Shown here piece by piece: positions 33,168 through 41,798 of a DNA stretch of 64,000 bases (its first letter is position 1; each line of letters starts with the position of its first letter). This DNA comes from Vallitaleaceae bacterium 9-2. Lineage in GTDB: Bacteria > Bacillota > Clostridia > Lachnospirales > Vallitaleaceae. The notes under the pieces are model-generated. The model saw only the letters and a list, made by a program, of their open reading frames with translations, was not told the origin of the DNA and did not search any database. The translations under genes were made by a program, and so were the position numbers. The DNA lies in NCBI GenBank assembly GCA_038396585.1, contig CP121691.1, positions 3,100,001 through 3,164,000 of the forward strand. The letters are read 5' to 3'.

Positions 33168-33601
33168 CTTAACACTCCTTTCACTGATTGACCAAAGGCA
33201 ATACACGCTTCTTTTGAAGCGCCTTCAGGCAGTTCATTAACAATCAAGCTATCTAACTCAATCTTAGCGCCTAGTCCATCCATCATCGCCTCCCATTCTT
33301 GCATCCATTCACCGTCGCCCCAACCATAAGATCCAAATAATGCAATGGATTTGTCTGCAAAGGCTTGTGCATGTTGTTTAATAAATGGTTCCATCTCGGA
33401 TGTATCAATCTCTTCAACGCCCATGGCCGAACATCCCAAGAGAACGATATCACTTTGTTCTATATCCACCCATTCGCTTTTAGCCACTGGTTTTATCGTT
33501 AACGCACTGTCCGCATTGACTTGTTGAATTCCTTGCCCAATAAGATGCGCCATCTTTTCGGTGTTCCCTGTACTTGTCCAATAAATAATCGCTATATTCA
33601 T
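33164..33601 (-). CDS. Short-chain flavodoxin
   Basis: 145 residues. The FMN phosphate loop is YWTSTGNTEKMA at the N-terminus; LLGCSAMGVEEID and LFGSYGWGDGEWMQEW are the isoalloxazine loops. A soluble electron carrier that can replace ferredoxin. The start has GGAGGAAT eight bases ahead. The gene leads the RIC operon, and a CRP/FNR-type palindrome lies 71 bases upstream, between it and the divergent FNR-like gene. Confidence 0.95.
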   Translation of the reverse strand: MNIAIIYWTSTGNTEKMAHLIGQGIQQVNADSALTIKPVAKSEWVDIEQSDIVLLGCSAMGVEEIDTSEMEPFIKQHAQAFADKSIALFGSYGWGDGEWMQEWEAMMDGLGAKIELDSLIVNELPEGASKEACIAFGQSVKGVLR

Positions 33602-33671
33602 TCATATTCCTCCATTTCGTATTCTCTTTAATGACTATGGATATATCTTACTCTTTATCCTTTTCTTTGTA

Positions 33672-33687
33672 TGTGATTCAAATCACA
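33672..33687. promoter_or_regulatory. CRP/FNR/HcpR-type binding site
   Basis: TGTGATTCAAATCACA: perfect 7-base arms (TGTGATT/AATCACA) around a 2-base centre, the TGTGA-N6-TCACA layout of the CRP/FNR/HcpR group. It lies between the flavodoxin-RIC operon and the FNR-like gene. If the weak -10 (TAAGAT, 33644-33649) of the flavodoxin gene is real, the site is centred near -41, an activating position. Confidence 0.75.
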
Positions 33688-33755
33688 AATACATCCAATA
33701 GCTTAAAACATATTTTTTATGATACAATATAAGAAACATAAGGAGGTGTCTTAGG

Positions 33756-34460
33756 ATGTCACATACGAACCACTGCCAGCATTGTTCCCATGGTCTTTGC
33801 ATTAGCAAAGTCTCTATTTTTAAGTCCCTTTCTCGGGAAGATAAAATCGCAATCTTGAAAAAAGTTCACCATATTACCGTGAATAAAGGAGAAACCTTTG
33901 TACGAGAGGGTGACCATTCTTCGACACTATACATCATCAATACAGGCATCGCCAAGTCTGTTCGTACAAGCGCGCTTGGAAAAGAGCAGATTATCTCTCT
34001 TCAGTCAGATGGCGATATCATCGGTGAATATTATCTTCTCAGCGATTATGAACCCTATCGCTTTTCTGTTATTGCTCTAAGTCAAATGCAATTATGCACA
34101 TTACAAAAAAAAGATATGGATGCGATTCTTGATCTTCATCCATACCTTTGCCGGTCCATGCTGACCGAACTGTCTAAAAAAATGATTACTATTGAAGACA
34201 AACTCGAAAATCTGGTGATTACAGACACAGATTCTAAAGTTGCCTATCTTCTCTTACAACTTTATGATAAATTTGGTCACTTAAGTCCTGAAGGTCCTCT
34301 TATTGACAATCCGCTTAGCCGAGAAGACATGGCTAACTTTGCCGGTATGACCCGTGAAACCATGAGTCGATACCTGAACAAATTAGCTAAGGACGGCACA
34401 ATCCGATTTTTAGGTCAAAAGAAGATCTTGCTGATTGATAAGGAGCTTTTGGAGATTTGA
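33756..34460 (+). CDS. FNR-like regulator with four conserved cysteines
   Basis: 234 residues. The N-terminus HCQHCSHGLC (C7, C10, C15) closely resembles the HCQDCSISQLC cluster ligands of E. coli FNR, and a fourth cysteine, C114 (MQLCTLQKKD), sits where E. coli has C122, so a [4Fe-4S] sensor of oxygen or nitric oxide is predicted. The DNA-binding helix reads GMTRETMSRYLNKL; the E-x2-SR residues match those of FNR, which read TTGAT-type half-sites. It is divergent from the flavodoxin-RIC pair and probably controls it. The gene ends six bases before the converging lyxose isomerase gene. Ribosome binding site AAGGAGGTG. Confidence 0.92.
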   Translation: MSHTNHCQHCSHGLCISKVSIFKSLSREDKIAILKKVHHITVNKGETFVREGDHSSTLYIINTGIAKSVRTSALGKEQIISLQSDGDIIGEYYLLSDYEPYRFSVIALSQMQLCTLQKKDMDAILDLHPYLCRSMLTELSKKMITIEDKLENLVITDTDSKVAYLLLQLYDKFGHLSPEGPLIDNPLSREDMANFAGMTRETMSRYLNKLAKDGTIRFLGQKKILLIDKELLEI

Positions 34461-34466
34461 ATAATT

Positions 34467-35141
34467 CTATACGTACTCATTACACAGCACTCTATATTTT
34501 GGTTCGTCTTCCTCAATTACCGGGAAGCGTCCTACACGTTTATCGTCAAAGAAATTGTCGTTTTCATCATCGTTGCACATAGATACTTCACCTAATAGCA
34601 CGTTGCCTCCTGACTTAGGAACAGAAAAATCATGATACATAAACTGTTGAATCGTTATACTTTCACCAGGACTTAGTTTGATCTTGCTTCCAGCCGACAC
34701 CACTCTATGTCTGCCATCCGTATTAATCTCAACATCCGTCTCTAATCGATTGCCTTCTCTGTCACTATTATATACGGTTATATAGACATCATTACCTCCA
34801 CGGTTAATAATATCTTCCATCTTACTACTATGATAATGTAGCGCGGCGTTTTGTCCTTCATATAGCATAAGCAACTTTTCAGCATATGTTTTTTTATATT
34901 TTTTCATATTATAATTCCCATTACGAATAGTGAATAAGGCGAATCCTACTTTCTTAAAATCATTTAGTCCAAAGTCAGTAATGTCCCACCCTAGATGATT
35001 GTCCCGAATTTCATCGTATTGTGCACCTTTATCTTTCCAGTCTTGTTCGTTCCAAAAAGCAAAGGGCGGTAGCTTAAATCTGCACGTATCAATAAGTATT
35101 TCCATATCTTTAATCACTTGATTGATTTCTGATCTTTTCAC
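34467..35141 (-). CDS. lyxA: D-lyxose ketol-isomerase
   Basis: About 225 residues, full length for the cupin-fold D-lyxose isomerase family (EcSI/YdaE type). Metal ligands are present at the expected positions: H102-Y-H104 and E109 in LHYHSSKMED and H170 in MYHDFSVP, matching H103, H105, E110 and H171 of the E. coli enzyme. It converts D-lyxose to D-xylulose and, in known members, D-mannose to D-fructose. It is the last gene of a sugar operon with RpiR regulator, kinase and aldolase. GAGG seven bases ahead of the GTG at 35141 sets the start; a GTG at 35147 is less likely. Confidence 0.9.
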   Translation of the reverse strand: MKRSEINQVIKDMEILIDTCRFKLPPFAFWNEQDWKDKGAQYDEIRDNHLGWDITDFGLNDFKKVGFALFTIRNGNYNMKKYKKTYAEKLLMLYEGQNAALHYHSSKMEDIINRGGNDVYITVYNSDREGNRLETDVEINTDGRHRVVSAGSKIKLSPGESITIQQFMYHDFSVPKSGGNVLLGEVSMCNDDENDNFFDDKRVGRFPVIEEDEPKYRVLCNEYV

Positions 35142-35154
35142 TGGCACACCTCAC

Positions 35155-35994
35155 TTAATATTTGTATTCTGATAAAATGATTTCAGGTTTATCTGCATCT
35201 TTACTTTCTATTGTTGCCCAATTTGTTAACAACTCTATAAGCGCATCAATAAGTGCTGTTTCTTTTAAATGTGCATAACTTCGATAATAACTAAACGACT
35301 CTTTTCTGTTACTCGAAATCAATGCATAATCAGCCAATTCTGCAACGGGAGACGTCTTTACCCCTGTAATAGCAATACTTTTTAAACCTTTGTCCTTAGC
35401 CAGCTCCATCCCTTGGATGACCTGCCTTGAACTTCCCGATTGTGATATTGCAAAAATAATATCTTCCGGACTTGCCAAGTTGACATGATTCATAAAATAC
35501 TCAGGAGCAATACCAAAGCTGCAATGAATACCTAACCTTCCTAAGCGAAACCCCATATATAAGGCCAAAGGGGTTGTATTTCCAACGGCTAATATGTGAA
35601 CTTGTTTACATGAGTTCATTAATTTAATACATTCATGCAAAACTTCATCTTCAATGTTCTCACCTATCTCCACCACCGATTCAGCATATCTGTTGAGGAT
35701 TTTTGTCATTGCATTCATCTCATTTTCATTGCTGCTTTCATTGTTATCCTCTTCATATCGTCCGACATATTTTGCCAGCATCACTTTGAATTGATAGTAT
35801 CCGGTATATCCCAAGTGTCTACACATACGTACAACTGTCGCATCACTTACCCCACTTTTTGCAGCTAGTTCAGCCACCGTTGCATTAACAGCATCCTGCG
35901 GATTTTTTAGCACATAATCCGCCACCTTTTTTTCCGCTGAAAAAATGTCATTGTAGTTTTCCTGGATGACCTCCATAACCGTTTTATCATTCAT
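35155..35994 (-). CDS. RpiR-family transcriptional regulator
   Basis: 279 residues. N-terminal helix-turn-helix domain (about 1-80) with NATVAELAAKSGVSDATVVRMCRHLGY, and a SIS sugar-phosphate-binding domain (about 115-255) with VHILAVGNTTPLA and IFAISQSGSSRQVIQG. RpiR proteins sense phosphosugars, here probably a product of the kinase encoded directly upstream. AGGAGG precedes the ATG. It is embedded in the operon it likely controls. Confidence 0.93.
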   Translation of the reverse strand: MNDKTVMEVIQENYNDIFSAEKKVADYVLKNPQDAVNATVAELAAKSGVSDATVVRMCRHLGYTGYYQFKVMLAKYVGRYEEDNNESSNENEMNAMTKILNRYAESVVEIGENIEDEVLHECIKLMNSCKQVHILAVGNTTPLALYMGFRLGRLGIHCSFGIAPEYFMNHVNLASPEDIIFAISQSGSSRQVIQGMELAKDKGLKSIAITGVKTSPVAELADYALISSNRKESFSYYRSYAHLKETALIDALIELLTNWATIESKDADKPEIILSEYKY

Positions 35995-36025
35995 TACTCT
36001 ACCTCCTGGTATTTATATAATTCTG

Positions 36026-37363
36026 TTACTTTTTAAAACATATCTGTACACCCGCAACAAATGAATCCCCTAAGCCAACAGTATACTTTGGCTTTTCAAT
36101 ATATTTTGTCGGAACGATGACTATTTTTTGCGCAGTACATTTACTTTCATGATTTTTATCATCAATAATTTTTTTATATTTTATGCCTTGGTCGCTTAGC
36201 GGAAGTTTCAGTATAGCATGAATATCATCAATAGAACCATATGTCCCTATAAGCGCTTTTGTTGTGGCCAACATATTTCCGTAAATCAGCCCAGCTTCAA
36301 TATCAACCTCTAAAGCATCCCCAACATACATGGAGTAATCTTTTGTATGTACTATAACTCCTTTTTTAATCCCATAGACTTGCTTGATTCTACACATGCC
36401 GTCAACGCACGCGATAATATCACGGATGTCAACATCATATTGCTCCATCTTCAAAGTATATTCCAACTCTTCTTCATTCAAACTTACAATATCAACTTCG
36501 TTGTAGATAGTTTCTAAACATATTTTTCTAATATTCTTGTTATGATAATGTGCATCTTCAAAAAAAACAATGCCTTTCTCATTATTTTTCCTAAAAATTG
36601 CCAAATGTTTCTTTATATAATCTAGACGATCCCGTAGAATTTGTTCATTTTCTACTGCATTAAAGCTTGATAACACATGGCTACTTATTTTTTTAGAGTG
36701 ATTTTCAATAAAATCAAAATATCCTTGGGAAAGCGGTAGAACCGCATTGACCGTAATCTTTGTAACAATTAAACGATTGGACGAGGGTATCACTATTTGT
36801 TCTTTATTCAGTTCGATTATATCCCCTTTTTTGAACTGAACAATAAAGTGAACTTCCTGTTCATTCGTTTGTCTTATATTATTTGCATGTACTAACTCCC
36901 CTTGTGCATTAGCTATATAGATATTAGACGTATTAAGTATATCACATACTGGACTAGAATCATCTGTAAGATGCACAAGTGATGCTAGATCAATCGCTGA
37001 TAGAGCAAGTGCTGCCTGGGTAGCTGTCCCACCCATAGCATATTCTGTCTCAAAGATATTTGTGATAATTTCCATATCACAAATATCCACTTCTCCCCCT
37101 ATCCCTTGTCGTGCAAAAAACACAATAGCACATAAAAAATCTTGCATGTTTTTAATATATTTAACCGCATGCATCTCTTCTAGCCTTCCATCAGGAAAAT
37201 GTTTTTTTAATAGCCGATTAAAAATATCAATGCGAAAATCACAAACCACGTCTAAATTACTTGTAAACCCTAGCGCAGGATATTCCACGCTATTATTCAA
37301 TCCCTTTGTTTTATTTTTTATTGTTTCATAAGCCGTAAAATATTTTTCCTCTATATTTATCAT
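36026..37363 (-). CDS. ADP-dependent-type sugar kinase (ADP-PFK/ADP-glucokinase family)
   Basis: 445 residues, longer than PfkB kinases but right for the ADP-dependent phosphofructokinase/glucokinase family. Family blocks: GFTSNLDVV near 32-40, MGGTATQAALALS near 133-145, FFEDAHYHNKNIRK matching the H-x-E-x-A motif in position, VDIVSLNEEELEYTL, and the catalytic GLGDSF with D433 twelve residues from the end. The family uses ADP as phosphate donor in archaea; bacterial members are rare. In this operon it would phosphorylate the ketose formed by the lyxose isomerase or a ketose phosphate. Donor and substrate need biochemistry. Ribosome binding site GGAG nine bases ahead. Confidence 0.82.
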   Translation of the reverse strand: MINIEEKYFTAYETIKNKTKGLNNSVEYPALGFTSNLDVVCDFRIDIFNRLLKKHFPDGRLEEMHAVKYIKNMQDFLCAIVFFARQGIGGEVDICDMEIITNIFETEYAMGGTATQAALALSAIDLASLVHLTDDSSPVCDILNTSNIYIANAQGELVHANNIRQTNEQEVHFIVQFKKGDIIELNKEQIVIPSSNRLIVTKITVNAVLPLSQGYFDFIENHSKKISSHVLSSFNAVENEQILRDRLDYIKKHLAIFRKNNEKGIVFFEDAHYHNKNIRKICLETIYNEVDIVSLNEEELEYTLKMEQYDVDIRDIIACVDGMCRIKQVYGIKKGVIVHTKDYSMYVGDALEVDIEAGLIYGNMLATTKALIGTYGSIDDIHAILKLPLSDQGIKYKKIIDDKNHESKCTAQKIVIVPTKYIEKPKYTVGLGDSFVAGVQICFKK

Positions 37364-37435
37364 ACTCTTTTACTCCATTCATTTCCAGCTTTTTATATGT
37401 ATATTTTTATACGTTTGCTCTATCAAAATCCTATT

Positions 37436-38296
37436 CTAATAAAAAGCAGCCTGATTATTTGCTTTAAAAAGGTCAATTTTAAATCTCGCTACTTTTTTCA
37501 TAGCTTCCATACACGGCGGTTCAATCATATTTGGTTCTCTTAGACTTTTATCCAATAAAACCTCCCGCATCTTTTCATAATAGGCCACTTTAATATCACT
37601 TGATATATTAATTTTATTAACCCCTAAAGTTACCGCTTGTGCAATCTCTTTATCAGGATTATTCGAACCTCCATGAAGCACCAACGGAATCGAAATCTTA
37701 CCTTTGATTTCTTTCAATAGATCTAATCTTAATTCTGGTTTCTTTCCCTCTGGATATAACCCATGAGACGTTCCAATTGCAATCGCGAGTGTGTCAACAT
37801 GTGTCTGTTGGACAAAATTCACCGCATCATCTGGTTGAGTATAGATAATCTCATCTGATATACTCTCCGCAGTTGAATCTGCTGTACCAATCGTTCCTAG
37901 CTCACCTTCGACCGAGACATCAACAGCATGGGCTGCTTCAACCACTTTTTGACATATAGCGATATTTTCCTCAAATGGTAAGCTCGACCCATCAATCATT
38001 ACCGATGTATATCCTGATTGAATTGCAAGCATTACTTGTTCAAAAGAAGCACCATGGTCTAGATGAATGCATACCGGAACCAAAGACGCATGCGCTCGTT
38101 CACGCATTGCTTCTATGGCATACTTCCCTATATGCGCCAATTCATCGGGATGAATCGATATAATAACCGGAGCTTCTTTTTCCTCTGAGACATCCATAAT
38201 ACCATTAAACATTGCATACGAACTAATGTTAAATGCCGGAACAGCAAATCCCTTCTCATTGGCTACTTTTAATATTTTACTCATATTCATTAACAT
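37436..38296 (-). CDS. Class II ketose-bisphosphate aldolase (GatY/FbaA family)
   Basis: 286 residues. Zinc and catalytic residues: HLDHG with catalytic D80 and zinc ligand H81, H178 in AIGTSHG and H208 in VLHGGS; the last two match the spacing in E. coli GatY. The GELGTIG loop and NISSDIK phosphate-binding block are also present. It cleaves a ketose (1-)phosphate or 1,6-bisphosphate into dihydroxyacetone phosphate and an aldehyde. With the kinase and isomerase next to it, likely substrates are tagatose-1,6-bisphosphate, fructose-1,6-bisphosphate or xylulose-1-phosphate. AGGAGG eight bases ahead of the ATG confirms the start. Confidence 0.9.
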   Translation of the reverse strand: MLMNMSKILKVANEKGFAVPAFNISSYAMFNGIMDVSEEKEAPVIISIHPDELAHIGKYAIEAMRERAHASLVPVCIHLDHGASFEQVMLAIQSGYTSVMIDGSSLPFEENIAICQKVVEAAHAVDVSVEGELGTIGTADSTAESISDEIIYTQPDDAVNFVQQTHVDTLAIAIGTSHGLYPEGKKPELRLDLLKEIKGKISIPLVLHGGSNNPDKEIAQAVTLGVNKINISSDIKVAYYEKMREVLLDKSLREPNMIEPPCMEAMKKVARFKIDLFKANNQAAFY

Positions 38297-38352
38297 CTTT
38301 TTTTCCTCCTATACGTATAATATATTTTTTTTATCTTCTAAGTTCTTAACAA

Positions 38353-39189
38353 TTAATGTTTGACGGCACCCGCTGTCATCCCCGCTATAAAATAACGTTG
38401 AAAAAACAGGAAAAGTAATAATACAGGCAAAGAGCCCAAAACACTCATCGACATCATCTGATTCCATTCATATGCATGTTGTCCCATCAAGAGACTAATA
38501 CCAACAGGAACCGTTCGCATATCATTGGTCTTAGTTAAGGCTAATGCAAAAAGGTATTCGTTCCATGCTTGCATAAATGTATACATCCCAACTGATACCA
38601 AGCCAGGTACAGAAATAGGTACTAAAACTGTCCATAGCGCTCGAAATCTAGAACCTCCATCAATCATTACTGCTTCATCCAAATCTTTGGGCAATGTATT
38701 AAAGTAGCCTGTAATCATCAAAATAGAATACGGCAACGTAAACAGCAGATACGTTAATACCAATGCCCAATAGGTGTTATACAGCTTTATCGTTACAATC
38801 AAGCTCAAGTAAGGTATAAGCAACGTAATCGGTGGAACTGCTTGTACACTTACAATCAACGTATTAATCGTACTTTTCCCTCTGAATTCAAATCGGCTAA
38901 AAGCATATGACGCCAATATACCTACAACAATCGTTAGTATAACAACAAAGAATGCGATGCAATAACTATTGATAAAAAAACGGATTTTTTCAGGACTTTG
39001 AAATATTGCCAAGTATGCATCGAAACTAAATTTTTCAGATATGATGGTGGGTGGCCATGCAAAAATCTCTGAATTTGGTTTAAAGGATCCCAAAATCATC
39101 CATAAAATAGGGAATCCTGCAAATATTGCTCCCAAAAAAAGAAGAACGACCACGATGATTTTTATATACCATTTTCTCTTTCCGACCAT
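38353..39189 (-). CDS. Sugar ABC importer permease (CUT1, MalG-type)
   Basis: 278 residues with six membrane segments. The EAA loop EAVMIDGGSRFRALWTVLVPISVPG near residue 180 and the C-terminal QRYFIAGMTAGAVKH are hallmarks of MalG-type permeases. It pairs with the upstream MalF-type permease (three-base gap) and the binding protein. No ATPase is encoded here, so a shared MsmK/MalK-type ATPase elsewhere must power it, the normal situation for CUT1 importers in Firmicutes. Confidence 0.92.
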   Translation of the reverse strand: MVGKRKWYIKIIVVVLLFLGAIFAGFPILWMILGSFKPNSEIFAWPPTIISEKFSFDAYLAIFQSPEKIRFFINSYCIAFFVVILTIVVGILASYAFSRFEFRGKSTINTLIVSVQAVPPITLLIPYLSLIVTIKLYNTYWALVLTYLLFTLPYSILMITGYFNTLPKDLDEAVMIDGGSRFRALWTVLVPISVPGLVSVGMYTFMQAWNEYLFALALTKTNDMRTVPVGISLLMGQHAYEWNQMMSMSVLGSLPVLLLFLFFQRYFIAGMTAGAVKH

Positions 39190-39192
39190 AGT

Positions 39193-40089
39193 CTAGTCCC
39201 TCGCTTTCTGATTTCGAACATAAAAAACTGCAATAATCGAGCAGACAATTAACAAAATAACCGCACTTGCTGACGCCTGAGAATACTGATACTTACTGAA
39301 ACCTAATTTGTAGATAAAAGTACTCAGCATCTCTGTAGCATTGATTGGCCCGCCACCTGTCGTCATCCAAATTAACGCAAATTGTTGAATCGTCCATACA
39401 AAGTCCAGCATCATCAAACTAATCAATATCGGCTTTAGTTGTGGTATCGTAATATGCATAAACTGCCTTAACATACCCGCCCCATCAATCGATGAAGCTT
39501 CATACAAGTCTGTCGGAATTCCCTGTAAGCCTGCAAGTATGCTCACCATGTAAAAAGGATACCCTGCCCATATATTTATTATCGTTACCGATATCAGCGC
39601 AAAGCTTCTAGAGCCTAACCATTCAATCTGTTGACTTGTTAAGTTAAACATCTGCAGAAGATAATTTATAACTCCATAAGGATTCAACATCATTTTCCAT
39701 AAGATAGCTATGATAGAAGCTGTGAACATCCATGGCAATGCATAAATCACTCGAAAAATTGCTTTTGTTCTTGTTGCCAAATAGGACGTATTTAATAACA
39801 GTGCATATACCATACCTAAAAACATATGCATAATAACACTAACTCCCACAAAAAATAATGTGTTTTTTACCGCAACAAAAAAGGTTCTATTGTTAACCAC
39901 CTTCACATAATTGTCAATGCCTACGAACATTGGGTTTTTGTTAATAATCACATTATCAAAAAACGAGTATCGAATGACCATACCTATCGGTATAACTAGC
40001 AAAACAATCATGATAGCTATTGTTGGCGAAAGATACAAATACGGCTCAAGCACTTTTTTTGCAACGAGTTTTCTCTTCTCTGACACCAT
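39193..40089 (-). CDS. Sugar ABC importer permease (CUT1, MalF-type)
   Basis: 298 residues with six membrane segments and an EAA loop, EASSIDGAGMLRQFMHITIPQLKP, near residue 205. N-terminal LYLSPTIAIMIVLLVIPIGMVI and VGIDNYVKV are standard for MalF/UgpA-type permeases. It is encoded between the binding protein and the MalG-type permease, in the usual order. Confidence 0.92.
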   Translation of the reverse strand: MVSEKRKLVAKKVLEPYLYLSPTIAIMIVLLVIPIGMVIRYSFFDNVIINKNPMFVGIDNYVKVVNNRTFFVAVKNTLFFVGVSVIMHMFLGMVYALLLNTSYLATRTKAIFRVIYALPWMFTASIIAILWKMMLNPYGVINYLLQMFNLTSQQIEWLGSRSFALISVTIINIWAGYPFYMVSILAGLQGIPTDLYEASSIDGAGMLRQFMHITIPQLKPILISLMMLDFVWTIQQFALIWMTTGGGPINATEMLSTFIYKLGFSKYQYSQASASAVILLIVCSIIAVFYVRNQKARD

Positions 40090-40158
40090 ACTTCTCCTTT
40101 CCGATCACCGAACTATGAAATAGTTCGGTGATCTGCCCATTACACTTATCCATGTTGC

Positions 40159-41508
40159 TTATTGAAATGCATCCAACCATATTTCTTGAGTTGTACTTAA
40201 CATTTCTTCTGTGGATTGAGTGTCCCCGTCAATATATAACTGTAATTGTTCATCAAATATTCGCATCAGCTCTTCTGATGTCGGAAGTCCTGTAAATTCA
40301 TTAATTGCATAGCACTCTTGATAAATTCCATAGGCTTTTACAAACAACGGATCTGCTGACGAATAATCTGGTTCAGCTTTTTTATTTCCCGGAAAAGCAT
40401 TGGCATAGACTGCCAGTTCTGCATTAACTTCAGGACTCATCATATATTCGACAAACTGCATTGCTTCAGCTTTATATTCACAATTTTCAGCAATACCGAT
40501 TCCCCAACTTGCTACATCCATTCCACTGTCTCCTACATAATTGTCTTTAACCGGAATTGACATAAAATCCATGTTCAAATCTGGAGCTTCGTTTTTTATC
40601 AGTGTCAAATGTGCTAATGAGTCTGTCATAAATCCAACTCGGCCATTTGTAAATTCTTCAACCATATCTGATTCTTTCATTGCGTAAGCACCTGGAGCAA
40701 CAACATCTTTATCAAATAGTTCTTTAACAAATTCAACTGTAGCCGTCATATCTTCATTATCTACTAATGCAGGTTGCCCATTTTCTAACATTGAACCACC
40801 AGAAGCCCATAACCAGCTCATGAAGTTATTTTGAATTCCACTTGGTGATTCTGTGGACAAAGGAATTGCCCAACCAGAAATCCCCTCTTGAGATTCTGTT
40901 ATCGCAACACATGCCTCCACAAATTCCGTCCAATTTTCAGGGACCTCTGTAATTCCTGCACCGCTTAAAATATCTAAATTCACATACATTGGATAGGCAA
41001 AATTAACAACCGGAATCATGTATGTATTTCCGTCGACTCGAATTTGATCAGATAGTTGGCTATCATCATAACCGTCAGCTTTCATAAGGGCTGTCATATC
41101 AGCAATAGATCCTTGTTTAGCGAAGTCGTACACCCATGATCCATCAAGTCCAACAACGTCTGCCATAGTTCCTGCTGCAGCTCCGGCTGCAATCTGAGTT
41201 TTTGTGTCTGCATATGGATTACTAAGCAATTCAATTTTGATGCCTGTATCTTTAGTAAATCCATCACATATTTCCTGCAAGACACCATCTGGTAATTCCA
41301 CACCCCACCATTGTTGAAATTCTAATGTCAATCCATTATTGTCAGAACTTTCTGTAGATCCAGTATCACTTTCAGGTTCTTTTTCTGTCTGTGTTGCATT
41401 GGTCTCAGTCTCTTCTTCTGTTGGTGAAGAATTCGAACACCCCATCATCGAGATCAGCATTCCAAATACCAACATCATTGTTAATCCTTTTTTTACAAAT
41501 AACTTCAT
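40159..41508 (-). CDS. Sugar-binding lipoprotein (CUT1 family) of the lyxose-isomerase operon
   Basis: 449 residues. Lipoprotein signal with lipobox ISMMGC (Cys24), then an acidic Thr/Glu/Ser linker to about 58. The rest is a type I-like extracellular solute-binding fold with FQQWWGVELPDG, TGIKIELLSNPYADT, VVGLDGSWVYDFAKQG and GWAIPLSTESPSG blocks. It gives the importer its specificity, which cannot be read from sequence. First gene of the operon; the 290-base region upstream is AT-rich, holds the terminator of the glucosidase gene at its far end, and shows no promoter I can define. Confidence 0.9.
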   Translation of the reverse strand: MKLFVKKGLTMMLVFGMLISMMGCSNSSPTEEETETNATQTEKEPESDTGSTESSDNNGLTLEFQQWWGVELPDGVLQEICDGFTKDTGIKIELLSNPYADTKTQIAAGAAAGTMADVVGLDGSWVYDFAKQGSIADMTALMKADGYDDSQLSDQIRVDGNTYMIPVVNFAYPMYVNLDILSGAGITEVPENWTEFVEACVAITESQEGISGWAIPLSTESPSGIQNNFMSWLWASGGSMLENGQPALVDNEDMTATVEFVKELFDKDVVAPGAYAMKESDMVEEFTNGRVGFMTDSLAHLTLIKNEAPDLNMDFMSIPVKDNYVGDSGMDVASWGIGIAENCEYKAEAMQFVEYMMSPEVNAELAVYANAFPGNKKAEPDYSSADPLFVKAYGIYQECYAINEFTGLPTSEELMRIFDEQLQLYIDGDTQSTEEMLSTTQEIWLDAFQ

Positions 41509-41733
41509 ACCTACAACCTCCCTTAATATTTTGTATCCTTTCCTTATTGGTGAGAATACATATGAATTTTCATTACATCCTGAATTCTATATGATATTTT
41601 ATTTCTTGTCAATCTCTTCATGTAATAATATTTTATTTTTCCTTTATGCACAATATTCAACATATTTTTTGTGCATTTTTTTATTTTTTTATGTACTTTA
41701 AACATTTATTTGTATATTTTTATTTTTACCCAT

Positions 41734-41788
41734 TAAAAAAGTACAACTCAAAGAAATTTTTTTTCTTTTCATTGTACTTTACAAATAA
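41734..41788 (-). terminator. Terminator after the isomaltase gene
   Basis: AAAGTACAA at 41738-41746 pairs with TTGTACTTT at 41772-41780, enclosing an A/T-rich inner hairpin. On the minus strand it ends in a run of T. It lies between the glucosidase stop and the next operon and insulates the two sugar modules. Confidence 0.7.
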
Positions 41789-41798
41789 ATTTATTTAA

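Noticed and set aside
33168-33206. N-terminal extension of the RIC protein to 33206
   Set aside because: The ATG at 33167 overlaps the flavodoxin stop as ATGA, has AAAGGAG ahead, and the extra residues do not match the family.
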